This document shows, in pieces, positions 8,596-16,982 of a stretch of 64,000 nt of DNA. Both the position numbers and the translations under genes were made by a program. The stretch is from Xanthobacteraceae bacterium (GTDB lineage: Bacteria > Pseudomonadota > Alphaproteobacteria > Rhizobiales > Xanthobacteraceae), in contig JARLJA010000012.1 in assembly GCA_031291445.1 (NCBI GenBank), forward strand, positions 1-64,000, read 5' to 3'. Positions within the stretch are counted from its first letter, which is position 1. Every line of letters begins with the position of its first letter. The notes under the pieces are model-generated. The model ran no database searches. It was given only the letters and a program-made list of their open reading frames with translations, and was not told the DNA's origin.

Positions 8596-9363
8596 TCAAG
8601 CCCGCGGTTGCATCATCTGCGAGCGCTTGCCGTGAAAATAGGCCCTGACCCACGGATGGTCGGAGCGCAGCAGTTCGTCCAGCGGCCCGATGGCGACGAT
8701 CTTGCCATCGGCGAGCGCGGCGACGCGATCGCACACCGTCTTGAGACTGGCGAGATCATGAGTGACCATGAACACGGTCAGCCCGAGGGTCTGCTGCAAC
8801 GTCTCGATCAGATCGTCGAATTCGCCGGCCGCGATCGGATCGAGGCCGGAGGTCGGTTCGTCGAGAAACAGGATCGCGGGGTCCAGCGCGAGCGCGCGCG
8901 CCAACGCGACGCGCTTGGTCATGCCACCCGACAGCTCGGCGGGAAACTTGTCGCCGTCCTCGGGCGCGAGCCCGACCATCTCGAGCTTGGCGTCGGCGAT
9001 CTCGTCCATGAGCGTCTGCGACAGCTCGAGATTCTCGCGCAACGGAAACTGGACATTCTGCCGCACCGTCAGCGATGAAAACAGCGCGCCTTGCTGAAAC
9101 AAGATGCCCCAGTTGCCGGCCGTGACCCGGGTGGCGCGGCCTTCTCCGATGCTGTTGCCGCTGACCTCGATGGTGCCGCTGCGCCGGGGGATCAACCCGA
9201 TAATGGTGCGCATCAGCACCGATTTGCCGCCGCCGGACGCGCCGACAAGCCCCAGAATCTCGCCCTTGCGGACATCGAGCGACAAATGGTCGAGCACGAT
9301 CTGGCGGCCGAAGCCGACGACGAGGTCGCTGACGTGGATCGCTGATACGGGCTCCGCCGCCAT
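8596..9363 (-). CDS. mlaF: MlaF-like ABC transporter ATP-binding protein
   Basis: 255 residues. Walker A GASGGGKS, signature LSGGMTKRVALARAL and Walker B AILFLDEPTSGLD are all present, with the variant LSGGM signature typical of MlaF/Ttg2A. It powers the MlaE permease for retrograde or anterograde phospholipid transport. It lies 2 bp after mlaE, in one operon. Confidence 0.9.
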   Translation of the reverse strand: MAAEPVSAIHVSDLVVGFGRQIVLDHLSLDVRKGEILGLVGASGGGKSVLMRTIIGLIPRRSGTIEVSGNSIGEGRATRVTAGNWGILFQQGALFSSLTVRQNVQFPLRENLELSQTLMDEIADAKLEMVGLAPEDGDKFPAELSGGMTKRVALARALALDPAILFLDEPTSGLDPIAAGEFDDLIETLQQTLGLTVFMVTHDLASLKTVCDRVAALADGKIVAIGPLDELLRSDHPWVRAYFHGKRSQMMQPRA

Positions 9364-9365
9364 GG

Positions 9366-10502
9366 CTACATCCCGATCGAGGCGAAGAACACCGCGAACA
9401 GGCCGTCGAGCACGATCACGAGAAAGATCGACTTGACCACCGAGGTGGTGGTCTGGAGACCCAGCGATTCGGCGCTGCCCTTGACCCGCAGTCCTTCACC
9501 GCAGGCGACGACGCCGATCACCAGCGCCATGAACGGGGCCTTGATGATGCCGACCTCGAAATGGGTCACCGAGATGGCTTCATGCAGGCGCGCGATGAAG
9601 ATGGCTGGGCTCATGCCGCCGTAGAACCAGGCCACCAGACCGCCGCCGTAGAGCGCCGCCATCGATCCGATGAAAGTCAGGATCGGGAGCGCGCAGACCA
9701 GCGCGATGATCCGGGGCAGGATCAGCACCTCGATCGGGTCGAGCCCCATGGTCGACAGCGCGTCGATCTCCTCGCGCATCTTCATCGCCCCCAGTTCGGC
9801 CGTGTAGGCGCTGCCGGAACGGCCGGCCACCATGATGGCGATGATCAGGACGCCGATCTCGCGCAGCACCAGGATCCCGACCAGGTCGACGACGTAGGAT
9901 TCGGCGCCAAAGCGGCGGAAGTGGAAGATGCCCTGCTGGGCGATGATCGCGCCGATCAGGAACGTGATCAGCACCATGATCGGGATCGCCTGCCAGCCGA
10001 CGCGGTACAGGTGGTAGACCAGCGAGGTCAGCCGCAACGAGCGCGGCCGGCGCAGGGTCATGAACAGGGCGGATGCCAGCGCACCGAGCATCCCGACGAA
10101 AACGGCGATGTCGTCGGTCGCGGAGAATGCCGCGCGGCCGACGTCCTCCACCCGATCAAGCACCGGATTGCGGGTTGGCTGCACCACCGGCGGGCGCCGA
10201 TTGACCTGGCGAACCTCATCGATCAGGCCGGTGTAGTTGGCGGCCACTCCGACGACGGTGGCAGGACGGCCCGCGGTCACGGCCTGCCGCGACAGCTTCT
10301 CGAGGACCCAGGCGCCGAGCGTATCGAGTTCGGTGATGCCTGCGAGGTCGAGCCGCAGGGCCCTGATCCGCGCGATCTGCGGTACGGCGCCGGCGAACAG
10401 GCGCTCCAGCGTCGCGCCATGGGCCGCGGTCCAGGATCCGGTCGGACGCAATTCGAGCTCGTCATGCTCGCCGACGGCGTTCAGGTGGGGGGCTGAGCTC
10501 AA
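9366..10502 (-). CDS. mlaE: MlaE-type permease with N-terminal STAS domain
   Basis: 378 residues. An N-terminal STAS-like domain of about 110 residues (the role played by MlaB in E. coli) is fused to the MlaE/YrbE permease, whose FLIGAIIAQQGIFHFRRFGAE and GRSGSAYTAELGAMK motifs are clear. Four to five transmembrane helices follow. The reading frame begins at a TTG, with a stop just upstream and no in-frame ATG before homology, so TTG at 10502 is the best start. Two FNR/FixK boxes lie 55 and 89 bp upstream, shared with the divergent small-gene cluster. Confidence 0.88.
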   Translation of the reverse strand: MSSAPHLNAVGEHDELELRPTGSWTAAHGATLERLFAGAVPQIARIRALRLDLAGITELDTLGAWVLEKLSRQAVTAGRPATVVGVAANYTGLIDEVRQVNRRPPVVQPTRNPVLDRVEDVGRAAFSATDDIAVFVGMLGALASALFMTLRRPRSLRLTSLVYHLYRVGWQAIPIMVLITFLIGAIIAQQGIFHFRRFGAESYVVDLVGILVLREIGVLIIAIMVAGRSGSAYTAELGAMKMREEIDALSTMGLDPIEVLILPRIIALVCALPILTFIGSMAALYGGGLVAWFYGGMSPAIFIARLHEAISVTHFEVGIIKAPFMALVIGVVACGEGLRVKGSAESLGLQTTTSVVKSIFLVIVLDGLFAVFFASIGM

Positions 10503-10557
10503 GGCGGATTCTCACAAATGACTTGCGAACTATCTAGGTCGGGCCGATGACAGCATC

Positions 10558-10571
10558 TTGACCTGCCTCAA
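10558..10571 (-). promoter_or_regulatory. FNR/FixK-like box TTGACCTGCCTCAA
   Basis: 55 bp upstream of the mlaE start. First of two boxes 20 bp apart. Confidence 0.65.
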
Positions 10572-10591
10572 GGCCCGGCGCGGCAAAATCC

Positions 10592-10605
10592 TTGATACAA
10601 GTCAA
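10592..10605. promoter_or_regulatory. FNR/FixK box TTGATACAAGTCAA
   Basis: Second box in the divergent region, 89 bp from the mlaE start and 220 bp from the plus-strand gene at 10826. Confidence 0.65.
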
Positions 10606-10640
10606 CAGGCCATGGGCCGGCCACCCTAGTGTGGTGGTTG

Positions 10641-10684
10641 AGAAATTCGCTTATCATTGCAGCGCCCTCTCGAAGCGAATTTCT
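10641..10684. repeat. Hairpin AGAAATTCGCTT / AAGCGAATTTCT
   Basis: A perfect 12-bp inverted repeat with a 20-nt loop, in the leader of the plus-strand genes. It has AAATTCG half-sites, and another CGAATTTCTC follows at about 10698. Confidence 0.6.
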
Positions 10685-10730
10685 GAACCAAACCGCACGA
10701 ATTTCTCAGGTTCCCAGTTTCCTTTCGGCT

Positions 10731-10781
10731 CCGAAGTTCGCTCGGGAGCATGCTGCGAAATCGAAATCAAGCGAACTTCGG
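10731..10781. repeat. Palindromic repeat, copy 1 (CCGAAGTTCGCT...AGCGAACTTCGG)
   Basis: A perfect 12-bp stem enclosing about 27 nt. Its reverse complement matches the element at 12055-12101 beyond the stems (both carry CGCTTGATTT after the first arm in that orientation), so the two are inverted copies flanking the gene set 10826-12045. Confidence 0.7.
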
Positions 10782-10825
10782 ATTCGGGACACCAGGGTTC
10801 TACGCGACCGGGACAAGGGTTCACA

Positions 10826-11101
10826 ATGCGACCGAGCGACCTGACCAGCGAGCTTCACGCGCTCAAGCGCGACCTGGCGCGTGCAGCCCATGCCGCAAAC
10901 GACCGGGTCGCCGAGGCAGCCAGATCCGGCGTCGAGGACATTTCCGGCCAGATTCGAACGGTGCTCGCCGATCTCGGCGACGCGCTGGGCGAGGAACAGA
11001 AAACGATCGAGGCCCTGATCTCCGAGCGGCCGATGGCGGCGCTAGCCTCCGCCTTCGCACTCGGCATCGCGGTCGGCGTGCTGCTGAGGAGGCGTTCGTG
11101 A
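10826..11101 (+). CDS. ElaB/YqjD/DUF883-like tail-anchored protein
   Basis: 91 residues starting MRPSDLTSELHALKRDLA. An amphipathic, charged helical body (coiled-coil-like) ends in one C-terminal membrane segment, ALASAFALGIAVGVLLRRRS. This is the plan of the DUF883/ElaB/YqjD family, C-tail-anchored inner-membrane proteins reported to associate with ribosomes in stationary-phase E. coli. The start at 10826 is chosen over the frame opening at 10592 because homology and composition begin here. The next gene overlaps its stop codon (GTGA), so the two are translationally coupled. Confidence 0.75.
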   Translation: MRPSDLTSELHALKRDLARAAHAANDRVAEAARSGVEDISGQIRTVLADLGDALGEEQKTIEALISERPMAALASAFALGIAVGVLLRRRS

Positions 11102-11583
11102 ATCCCGACAACGTCACACGAAATCTGCGGGCGCTGTGGCGCGCCGACCGGATCATCGCCGATATCCGGCTGCGGCACATGCTCGTCGGGCTGGGGCTCA
11201 AGGCGTTCGCGGCGCTGTTCGCCGCGTTCGGCATGCTGATGCTGGAACTGGCCGCCTATTTCGCCCTGGTCCAGATCTGGTCGGCAATCGTGTCCGCCGC
11301 CGTCCTGGGGCTGTTCAATTTCGTCGTCGCGGCGATCATCCTGCTGGTCGCGACCCGGCCGCCGCGCAGCTCGGACCTCGAACTCGCCAACGAGGTTCAC
11401 AGCTCGGCGATCGATGCGCTTCAGGTCGAGGTGCAGGCCCTGCACGGCGAGATTCGCGGCGCGTTTCACCATCCGCTCGACGGCATCCTGCCGTCGCTGA
11501 TCCTGCCGCTGATCCGGATCGCGCTCCGCGGCCTGAAGAGCACCAAGGCGGCGCCCGGCGCGCCTCACCCCGACGCCGGCTGA
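11098..11583 (+). CDS. Phage-holin-superfamily / YqjE-like membrane protein
   Basis: 161 residues from a GTG at 11098 overlapping the preceding TGA. Two hydrophobic helices (about residues 30-58 and 62-84) are followed by a charged C-terminal half with a long helix. A small DUF883 protein followed by a two-helix membrane protein is the arrangement of the E. coli yqjD-yqjE pair, so a YqjE-like identity is inferred from context and topology more than from conserved residues. Function unknown. Confidence 0.65.
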   Translation: MNPDNVTRNLRALWRADRIIADIRLRHMLVGLGLKAFAALFAAFGMLMLELAAYFALVQIWSAIVSAAVLGLFNFVVAAIILLVATRPPRSSDLELANEVHSSAIDALQVEVQALHGEIRGAFHHPLDGILPSLILPLIRIALRGLKSTKAAPGAPHPDAG

Positions 11584-11634
11584 CATTCAAGATACCTTGC
11601 AACTTCACGCTCCTTCGCAACCAAGAGACCGACC

Positions 11635-12045
11635 ATGCAGAAGCCCCACCCCGACGCCATCCTGAACACCGCGCTGCCGCCGAGCTTTCGGCGGATCCAG
11701 CTCGAACTCGCCCGCGAAGCCGGCCATCCGGAAGGAGCATCGGACATCGCCTATGTGGTGGTTGCTCCGCTCAACGACGACGGCCACATCGACGCGGCGG
11801 TCTGGAAACAGCACCGCGAGGCCTGCCGGGTCGCGCGCATGCGCCCCAACCAGGACAACGAGCTCGGGCACCTGGTGCACCGGCCCGGCGGATCCTGGGC
11901 GTTCCACTACGACACCGGCGGCGACACGCCGGAGGAAGTCGGCCATCATTTCGACAGCCAGCGCTTCGCCGCGGGCGAGTACGTCTCGATCAACGAGAAG
12001 GGCAAGGCCCACACCTTCCGCGTGGTCTCGGTTCAGCGGCTGTAG
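11635..12045 (+). CDS. Conserved hypothetical protein, soluble
   Basis: 136 residues with coding-like GC3 and an ATG after CAAGAGACCGACC. Readable features are HFDSQRFAAGEYVSINEKGKAHTFRVVSVQRL at the C-terminus, split here as a small beta-rich end, and a central MRPNQDNELGHLVHRPGG segment. No signal peptide, membrane helix or known motif was recognised. It follows the two membrane-protein genes by 51 bp and is probably in their operon. I do not assign a function. Confidence 0.65.
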   Translation: MQKPHPDAILNTALPPSFRRIQLELAREAGHPEGASDIAYVVVAPLNDDGHIDAAVWKQHREACRVARMRPNQDNELGHLVHRPGGSWAFHYDTGGDTPEEVGHHFDSQRFAAGEYVSINEKGKAHTFRVVSVQRL

Positions 12046-12054
12046 TGTTCCGAT

Positions 12055-12101
12055 CCGAAGTTCGCTTGATTTTGCGGCGCCCCCCCCCGAGCAAACTTCG
12101 G
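12055..12101. repeat. Palindromic repeat, copy 2 (CCGAAGTTCGCT...AGCAAACTTCGG)
   Basis: A 12-bp stem with one mismatch, starting 9 bp after the 11635-12045 gene. It is an inverted copy of the element at 10731-10781. A run of nine C lies in the loop. Confidence 0.7.
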
Positions 12102-12144
12102 AAGCGGGAGCCTGCGCCGCGCCTGGAGAGTCAGGGCAACCACC

Positions 12145-12393
12145 ATGCTGCGGGTCTACGCCAAGTGTCTCGCGCTGTTCGCCGCCCTGTTCTGCGTGTC
12201 CTACGGGCTGCGCATTCTCGTCGTGCCGGACATCGTGGCGATCGCCGACCGCGAGCAGGCGACGTGGCGGGTTGAGGTCGCCTTCGTGCTCGACACCCTG
12301 CAAAATCTCGGCGCCGGCGGCGCGGCGCTCACGGTCGCGCTCGGCGTCGGCACCCTGGCGTTGCGGCTGCTGCGGCCACCCGCTGCCTCCTGA
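12145..12393 (+). CDS. Small two-helix membrane protein
   Basis: 82 residues. Hydrophobic segments at about 7-30 and 55-75 are separated by a polar loop with REQATWRVEVAFVLDTLQN. The ATG follows GTCAGGGCAACCACC, an acceptable ribosome-binding site. It converges with the synthetase gene 15 bp beyond its stop. No family was recognised. Confidence 0.6.
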   Translation: MLRVYAKCLALFAALFCVSYGLRILVVPDIVAIADREQATWRVEVAFVLDTLQNLGAGGAALTVALGVGTLALRLLRPPAAS

Positions 12394-12408
12394 CCGCGGT
12401 GTGGCCGT

Positions 12409-15117
12409 TCACCGAACGGAAAGAACTTCGAGGTCGAGCGTCACGTCGCAGATCTCCGGCTCATGGGGGTCGGTCTTGGCCTTGAATCCGAGATCGCGAC
12501 ACATCGACAGCATCGCCGTGTTCTCCTGCAGCACCTGGCCGGCGATCCGCTTCAGGCCTTCGGCCTTGCCGTACTCGATCAGGAGTTTCATCAGCGCCCA
12601 GCCGAGCCCCCGGCCCTTGAGATCGGATCTCAGCAGAATCGCGTATTCGCCGCTCTCATAGATCGAATCCGAATGCAGGCGCGCGACGCCGATGATTTCG
12701 CCGTTGTCGTCGACCGCGACGAACGCCATGGCGCGGGCGTAGTCGAGCTGCGTCAGCCTGGCGATGAACTGGTGCGTGAATTCCTTGATCGGAGCGAAGA
12801 AGCGCAGCCGCAGGTCTTCCATGGTGACATGCTGCAGCAGGCGATAGATCCCCGGCTCGTCGTCGGGGCGAATCGGACGGGCCAGCGCGTGCTCGCCGTC
12901 CTTCATCATCAGGTCGCGCTCCCATTGTGCCGGATAGGGCCGGACGGCGAAATTCGGATTGCCGGAGCCGGCGAACTTGGCCACGACAGGGCCGACCACG
13001 ACACGGGCGTCGACCGCGAGCACGCCGTGCTCGTCGGCCAGCAGCGGGTTGATGTCGAGTTCGCGGATCTCGGGCAGGTCGGCGGCGAGCTGCGCCAGCT
13101 TGACGAGGGTCAGCGCGACCTCGTCCTCCTTGACCGCGGGGACGTCGCGATAGGCGCGCAACCGCCGCGACACCCGTGTCCGTTCGATCAGGTCGCGGGC
13201 GAGCTTGAGGTCGAGTGGCGGCAGGGCCAGCGCCTTGTCGTTGATCACCTCCACCGCGGTGCCGCCGCGGCCGAACACGATGATCGACCCGAAGGTCGGA
13301 TCGTCGGCGATGCCGAGGATCAATTCGCGCGCCTTGGGTCTCACCACCATCGGCTGCACGACGACACCGGCCAGCTGCGCGTCCGGTCGCTTGGCCATGG
13401 CGCGGGCAAGGATCTCGGCGGTCGCCGCGCGAACGGCATCCGCCGACGTCAGGTTCAGCACCACCCCGCCGACGTCGGACTTGTGGGGAATGTCACGCGA
13501 CTGGATCTTGAGGACGACCGTCTTGCCCTCGGCGAAGAACGGCGCCGACGCGGCGACCGCGGCCTCGGCATCGGCCGCCGCGAGCGTCGGCACCATCCTG
13601 ATCTGGTAGGCTTCGAGCAACTGCCGCACCTCGACCGGATCAAGCCACGAGCGGCCGTCCCGCAGCGCGGCCTCGACGACGCGCCGCGCGGCGTGCTGGT
13701 CGGGTGCGAATTCCTTCGGCAGGCTCGGAGGCACCCCGGCCAGCGTCTCGACCACCTCGCGATGGTGGACGAGGTGCATGAAACCGCGCACCGCATCATC
13801 CTCGGTCGGATAGCTGGGAATGGCCGCGGCGTCGAACGTCCGCGCTATGCCTTCGTCGCCGCCGATCCACGCCGCGATCACGGGTTTGGGCACCATCGAT
13901 CGCTTCTTGCGATCCTCGCGGACGAGCCGGCCCACGCTCTCGGCGATCTCGCTGGCGGACGCCACCGCCGTCTGGACGTTCATCACCAGCACGGCGTCGT
14001 TGCCGGGATCGGCCAGCAGGGCTCCCAGGGCGGCGGCGTAGCGCTCCGAGTCGGCGTCACCGCCGATATCGACCGGATTGGCACGGGACCACCGCGGCGG
14101 CAGGACGGCGTCCATCCGCTCCTGCAGCGCCGGGTCGAGGACGGCCGGAATGCCGCCCAGCTCCACCAGGCGGTCGATCGCGAGAACCCCGATCCCCCCG
14201 CTGTTGGTCAAAATCGCCAGCCGCTTGCCGCCCGGCGCCTTGGCGCGCCCCAGGGTCTCGGCGCAGTCGAACAGCTCACGCAGGTCGAACACCCGCAGCA
14301 TGCCGGCGCGGCGGAACGCGGCATCGTAGACCTCGTCGGCCCCGGCCAGCGAACCGGTATGGGTCGCCGCGGCCCTGGCGCCGTGGGCCATCCGTCCGGA
14401 CTTCACCACCACGATCGGCTTGACGCGCGCCGCGGCCCGCGCCGCGGACATGAACTTGCGGGCATCCTTGACCGCCTCGAGATAGACCAGGATCGCCCGC
14501 GTCTGGGTGTCGAGCGCGAAGAAGTCGAGGCAATCGGCGATATCGACGTCGAGCTGATCGGCCACCGACACGATGCCGGAGAAGCCGACCGACCGCTGCG
14601 CGGCCCAGTCGACCATGCCGGACGCAAGCGCCCCGGATTGGGAAATCAGCGCCAGATTGCCGGCGCGCGGGGTGTGCGCGGCGAAGCTCGCGTTGAGATG
14701 AGCCGCCGGCATCAGGACGCCGAGGCTGTTGGGACCGATCAGCCGCATGCCGTGCTGCCGTGCCGCGCGGTTCGCCGCCTCGGCCAGCGAGTGAGGACCA
14801 TAGCCGAGTTCGGCACTGATGATCACCGCGCCCGCCGTGCCGAGACGCGCGGCATCGGCGACGATGGCGGGAATGACCTCGGCCGGCGCCGTGATGACGA
14901 TCAGGTCCGGCGTGAAGGACAGGCCGTCGAGCGATTTGACCGCGTCGAGGTCGCCGATGCTGCCGCCGTGCGGATTGACGAGGCCGATCTGGCCGGCAAA
15001 TCGCGCGGCGCGAAGATTGCCGAGAATGGCTGCGTCCAGCGCGGCCGGCTGCGGGCTCCCCCCCACCAGCGCCACGGATCGCGGCGACAACATCTGGCTC
15101 AACCGATAGACCGACAT
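12409..15117 (-). CDS. ADP-forming acyl-CoA synthetase fused to GNAT acetyltransferase
   Basis: 902 residues. Domain order is CoA-binding Rossmann domain (about 8-130), succinyl-CoA-ligase-like domains (about 150-460), ATP-grasp (about 490-700) and C-terminal GNAT (about 735-900, with RSDLKGRGLGWALMKLLIEYGK acetyl-CoA loop). This is the layout of PatZ/Pat lysine acetyltransferases. The phospho-His site reads THTGSLAG with His253 present, whereas Pat enzymes have lost it (NTTAG in E. coli PatZ, from memory). The synthetase part could therefore still make ATP from acyl-CoA, ADP and phosphate. It lies 154 bp downstream of the CBS gene. Confidence 0.85.
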   Translation of the reverse strand: MSVYRLSQMLSPRSVALVGGSPQPAALDAAILGNLRAARFAGQIGLVNPHGGSIGDLDAVKSLDGLSFTPDLIVITAPAEVIPAIVADAARLGTAGAVIISAELGYGPHSLAEAANRAARQHGMRLIGPNSLGVLMPAAHLNASFAAHTPRAGNLALISQSGALASGMVDWAAQRSVGFSGIVSVADQLDVDIADCLDFFALDTQTRAILVYLEAVKDARKFMSAARAAARVKPIVVVKSGRMAHGARAAATHTGSLAGADEVYDAAFRRAGMLRVFDLRELFDCAETLGRAKAPGGKRLAILTNSGGIGVLAIDRLVELGGIPAVLDPALQERMDAVLPPRWSRANPVDIGGDADSERYAAALGALLADPGNDAVLVMNVQTAVASASEIAESVGRLVREDRKKRSMVPKPVIAAWIGGDEGIARTFDAAAIPSYPTEDDAVRGFMHLVHHREVVETLAGVPPSLPKEFAPDQHAARRVVEAALRDGRSWLDPVEVRQLLEAYQIRMVPTLAAADAEAAVAASAPFFAEGKTVVLKIQSRDIPHKSDVGGVVLNLTSADAVRAATAEILARAMAKRPDAQLAGVVVQPMVVRPKARELILGIADDPTFGSIIVFGRGGTAVEVINDKALALPPLDLKLARDLIERTRVSRRLRAYRDVPAVKEDEVALTLVKLAQLAADLPEIRELDINPLLADEHGVLAVDARVVVGPVVAKFAGSGNPNFAVRPYPAQWERDLMMKDGEHALARPIRPDDEPGIYRLLQHVTMEDLRLRFFAPIKEFTHQFIARLTQLDYARAMAFVAVDDNGEIIGVARLHSDSIYESGEYAILLRSDLKGRGLGWALMKLLIEYGKAEGLKRIAGQVLQENTAMLSMCRDLGFKAKTDPHEPEICDVTLDLEVLSVR

Positions 15118-15271
15118 GAGAGGACAACCGTTGAGCTCGAAGTTTCGTGGCGCTTTCTAGCAGATTTGCCGCGACATCAATACGGCGACGCCGATGTCGG
15201 ACGACATTTGGTGTGATTCGACTGACGCCCCCGCGGGGTGGCGGCGCGTTTCACGCGCGGCGCCGGTGCGA

Positions 15272-15703
15272 TCAGGCATCGTGCGGGACGGCGTCCTTGA
15301 GCGCGCGCATGATATCTTCCCGCGCGATCACGCCAACGAGGCGCCGCTCGCCGGCGATGACCGGAACACTGCGCAGCCGATGCTCGGTCATCAGCTGCAG
15401 CACGCGCGTCAGTTTGGTGGCGGGGGTGACATAGATGAATTCGGCGGTCATGACGTCCCCGACCGTCTGTTTCATCAGGGCTTCATACTGTGGCACGAGA
15501 CTGTTGGGCGTAAAGGCGAAGCACTTCAGAAAGTCGAATTTCGAGACCACCCCGATCACGTCGTCATTCTCCACGACGGGATAGGCGTTGAAGTCGTCGG
15601 TCTCGAACTGGGCCTGAAGTTCAGCCATCGACTGGTTGCGGCTCGCCGTTTTCACGGACGTTGTCATGTAGTCTGCAACCGTGGATTCAAGAAACCGGAA
15701 CAA
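15272..15703 (-). CDS. CBS-domain pair protein
   Basis: 143 residues made of two CBS motifs: VADYMTTSVKTASRNQSMAEL...YPVVENDDVIGVVSKFDFLKC and VGDVMTAEFIYVTPATKLTRVLQLM...VPVIAGERRLVGVIAREDIMRAL. Such Bateman modules bind adenine nucleotides and report energy state; there is no attached effector domain. An FNR-like box sits 86 bp upstream. It is upstream of, and in line with, the synthetase-GNAT gene. Confidence 0.85.
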   Translation of the reverse strand: MFRFLESTVADYMTTSVKTASRNQSMAELQAQFETDDFNAYPVVENDDVIGVVSKFDFLKCFAFTPNSLVPQYEALMKQTVGDVMTAEFIYVTPATKLTRVLQLMTEHRLRSVPVIAGERRLVGVIAREDIMRALKDAVPHDA

Positions 15704-15788
15704 GGGGCGGCCTCCGCGAAATCATTGAGCCTGAAATTTTGACGCCGGCGGCGTTTGTTACACTTACACCCCTGAGCCCTGCGCCGCC

Positions 15789-15802
15789 TTGATATCGATC
15801 AT
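15789..15802 (-). promoter_or_regulatory. FNR/FixK-like box TTGATATCGATCAT
   Basis: TTGAT-N4-ATCAT, 86 bp upstream of the CBS-pair gene start at 15703. Confidence 0.55.
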
Positions 15803-15928
15803 GGCCGCCCGCCATGCAGCGGACCGGGCCACCAAGGCCTTGAGAAGGCGTGAATTTGCGGCCAAGATACCTCTGTCTGTGCAAGCGGATGAGACGATGA
15901 AGTTTGCCGCGTCCCGGCCGATTGTGGT

Positions 15929-15942
15929 TTGATCAGCGTCAA
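15929..15942 (+). promoter_or_regulatory. FNR/FixK box TTGATCAGCGTCAA
   Basis: TTGAT-N4-GTCAA, 83 bp upstream of the first ATG of the CHAD gene. Confidence 0.7.
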
Positions 15943-16025
15943 AGGTCCCGCCCGTCGGTCAGGCGTGCGCTTGCTTTCTTTGAGATACCGGACATATCGA
16001 GCGCGGCCCCACCAAATCCCTGCGA

Positions 16026-16970
16026 ATGATGGACAGCACCTGGTCGAACAGCACGTTGCGGAAGCAGGCCGACCGGCTCCTGAAGGGGAACGGGGCCAGG
16101 CGAACCGCCATGGCCGCCCTCAACCCGGGCGGACGCCACCGCGACCTGCGCCCAACCATGACCAGCGATCACGCCTTCTCGCTCATCGCGTTACGATGCC
16201 TCGAAAGCATGGTGGCGCACCAGGACGCGACCGTGCGCGGCGAATCGGCCGCGCTCCACCAGATGCGGATCTCGGTCACCTGCCTGAAGGCCGCCGTATC
16301 ATTTTTTTCCCCCGTGGTCGCCGGCGACCAATGGCGCCGCATCAAGCTCGAGTTCAAATGGCTGAACAGCCATCTGGGGGCGGCCCGCGATCTCGATGTC
16401 GTTGTCGGACAACTCCTCGCGGGCGGCAATGCCCACAGCCTGACTCCGGAACTGAAGCAGCAATGGAGCGCCAGCCATGCGCGCGTGGCCGCCTCTCTCA
16501 GGTCGGATCGCTACCGCCGGCTGATCGCGGCCGCCGCGGACTGGATCCAGCACGGCGAGTGGCGCAGCGCCGACACGGCCGCGTCGAAGCCGGCTCGCGC
16601 CGCAACGATTGAGGCCTATGCCTCGCAGCGGCTCGGACGGTGGCTGGCTCAGATCCTGCGCCAAAGCAGCAAACTTGGAATCATGGATGCGGACACCCGC
16701 CATCGCCTCCGGATCAAGACCAAGCGGGTCCGCTATGCCATGGAATGGTTCGGCGAGTTCCTGCCCGGATCGACGCCGCAAACGCTACGCGCCATCCTCA
16801 AGCAACTGCGGCGGGCCCAGGGATGCCTCGGCGAGTTGAACGACGCGGAACGCGCGAGGGCCCTGCTTGAACCGGGCAAGCGCCGCGCGACGTTGCCGAA
16901 ACGGGACAGGCGTCTGGTCAAGACCACGCAGCTTGCGTTCGAGGCGCTGATCGAACTGACGCAGGGCTGA
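16026..16970 (+). CDS. CHAD-domain protein
   Basis: 314 residues, mainly one CHAD domain: an alpha-helical fold with conserved His and basic residues (SAALHQMRISVTCLKAAVSFF, LNSHLGAARDLDVV, HRLRIKTKRVRYAMEWFGEFL). CHAD domains bind polyphosphate and target proteins to polyP granules; they often neighbour PHA and polyP genes. The first ATG at 16026 has a weak ribosome-binding site. ATGs at 16110 (after CCAGGCGAACCGCC) and 16158 (start of CHAD homology) are alternatives. An FNR/FixK box is 83 bp upstream. Confidence 0.82.
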   Translation: MMDSTWSNSTLRKQADRLLKGNGARRTAMAALNPGGRHRDLRPTMTSDHAFSLIALRCLESMVAHQDATVRGESAALHQMRISVTCLKAAVSFFSPVVAGDQWRRIKLEFKWLNSHLGAARDLDVVVGQLLAGGNAHSLTPELKQQWSASHARVAASLRSDRYRRLIAAAADWIQHGEWRSADTAASKPARAATIEAYASQRLGRWLAQILRQSSKLGIMDADTRHRLRIKTKRVRYAMEWFGEFLPGSTPQTLRAILKQLRRAQGCLGELNDAERARALLEPGKRRATLPKRDRRLVKTTQLAFEALIELTQG

Positions 16971-16982
16971 CCGCTGCGCCGT

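Larger units (their letters stand above)
10503..10825. other. 323-bp divergent promoter region with two FNR/FixK boxes and two hairpins
   Basis: It separates mlaE (minus) from the 91-residue protein gene (plus). It holds boxes at 10558 and 10592, a 12-bp-stem hairpin at 10641-10684 and a palindromic repeat at 10731-10781 that recurs at 12055. No credible gene lies within it. Confidence 0.7.
15704..16025. other. 322-bp divergent intergenic region with two FNR/FixK-like boxes
   Basis: It separates the CBS gene (minus) from the CHAD gene (plus). Boxes at 15789 and 15929 are oriented to serve one gene each. A short frame at 15687-15884 has no family resemblance and poor codon structure. Confidence 0.65.

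Noticed and set aside
5713-9078. A very long open frame (over 1,100 codons) on the plus strand opposite ftsH and mlaD
   Set aside because: It is antisense to two genes with clear catalytic motifs. Long shadow frames are expected at this GC content, and its product is Arg/Gly/Asp/Glu/His-rich with no domain pattern.
12463-15216. A plus-strand frame of about 917 codons opposite the synthetase-GNAT gene
   Set aside because: Same reason: composition typical of the antisense of a high-GC gene, no motif, and the minus-strand gene has complete domains.
15687-15884. A 65-codon minus-strand frame upstream of the CBS gene
   Set aside because: It overlaps the CBS start and the promoter region with the FNR-like box, and shows no homology or ribosome-binding site.
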